The translations under genes were made by a program, and so were the position numbers. Positions 63,974 through 64,000 of a DNA stretch of 64,000 nt are shown piece after piece. The DNA is taken from contig NZ_CALXYQ010000003.1 in NCBI RefSeq assembly GCF_944393015.1, forward strand, positions 62,001 to 126,000. Reading direction: 5' to 3'. Under the pieces are notes generated by a model, which saw only the letters and a program-made list of their open reading frames with translations, did not search any database and was not told where the DNA came from. This stretch comes from an uncultured Brachyspira sp. (GTDB taxonomy: Bacteria > Spirochaetota > Brachyspiria > Brachyspirales > Brachyspiraceae). Numbering within the stretch: the stretch's first letter is position 1; each line of letters opens with the position of its first letter.

Positions 63974-64000
63974 TTTTTAAAGATTTTTATTTTAATAATT

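Overview
The window is very A+T-rich and reads as chromosome of an anaerobic spirochaete, most likely Brachyspira. This is inferred from gene content and style: very large TPR-repeat proteins in series, BspA-like leucine-rich lipoproteins, an mglBAC galactose/glucose uptake locus with extra mglB paralogs, OppA-type lipoproteins and a CheA kinase. No rRNA, tRNA, CRISPR array, phage or insertion-sequence transposase was recognised.

Layout. 1-3.1 kb (minus): the start of a rhodanese gene that runs off the window, then a TPP-riboswitch transcript carrying an OppA-type lipoprotein and TenA (thiamin salvage). 3.2-10.1 kb: a lactose/cellobiose-family PTS operon (EIIB, two tandem EIIC, MupG-type phospho-muramidase, EIIA) read leftward, with a divergent PRD regulator and an HPr-like protein that keeps His15 but has Lys at 46. 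10.2-14.6 kb: an MBOAT O-acetyltransferase and its SGNH-like partner, with a methyltransferase and a GNAT gene between them. 14.7-17.6 kb: three paralogous BspA-like lipoprotein genes, two of them broken. 17.8-18.8 kb: an FMN-dependent alpha-hydroxy-acid dehydrogenase. 19-26.8 kb: four TPR genes.

27.3-39.4 kb: oppBCDF, with three tandem structured repeats between oppC and oppD. It is followed by a YidC-like/sulfatase-like fusion, two GT-C-like membrane glycosyltransferases (one with an internal amber codon), and an oppA with its own promoter. 39.4-48.6 kb: a MarR regulator, unknown proteins, a GmhB-like HAD phosphatase, CheA, UDP-glucose dehydrogenase, a metallophosphoesterase and a large unknown protein. 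48.5-52.9 kb: an intact FUSC-type membrane protein and a decayed tandem copy. 53-54 kb: a GNAT-like protein and a small lipoprotein. 54-60.5 kb (minus): mglB-mglA-mglC plus an unannotated 51-residue membrane protein, preceded by two further MglB-type genes with their own promoters. 60.7-62.4 kb: aroB and a coupled secreted protein. 62.9-63.9 kb (minus): DUF3793 protein and flavodoxin, behind a strong promoter with two palindromes and almost no leader.

Themes. Nutrient capture is dense: peptides, galactose-type sugars, a muropeptide-like PTS sugar and thiamin precursors. Surface genes show repeated single-lesion inactivation (amber codons, a poly-A frameshift, decay of a tandem copy), which may be phase variation, ongoing loss or assembly error. 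Three copies of a GC-richer intergenic repeat family and the opp-internal tandem repeats are the clearest structures not explained by genes.
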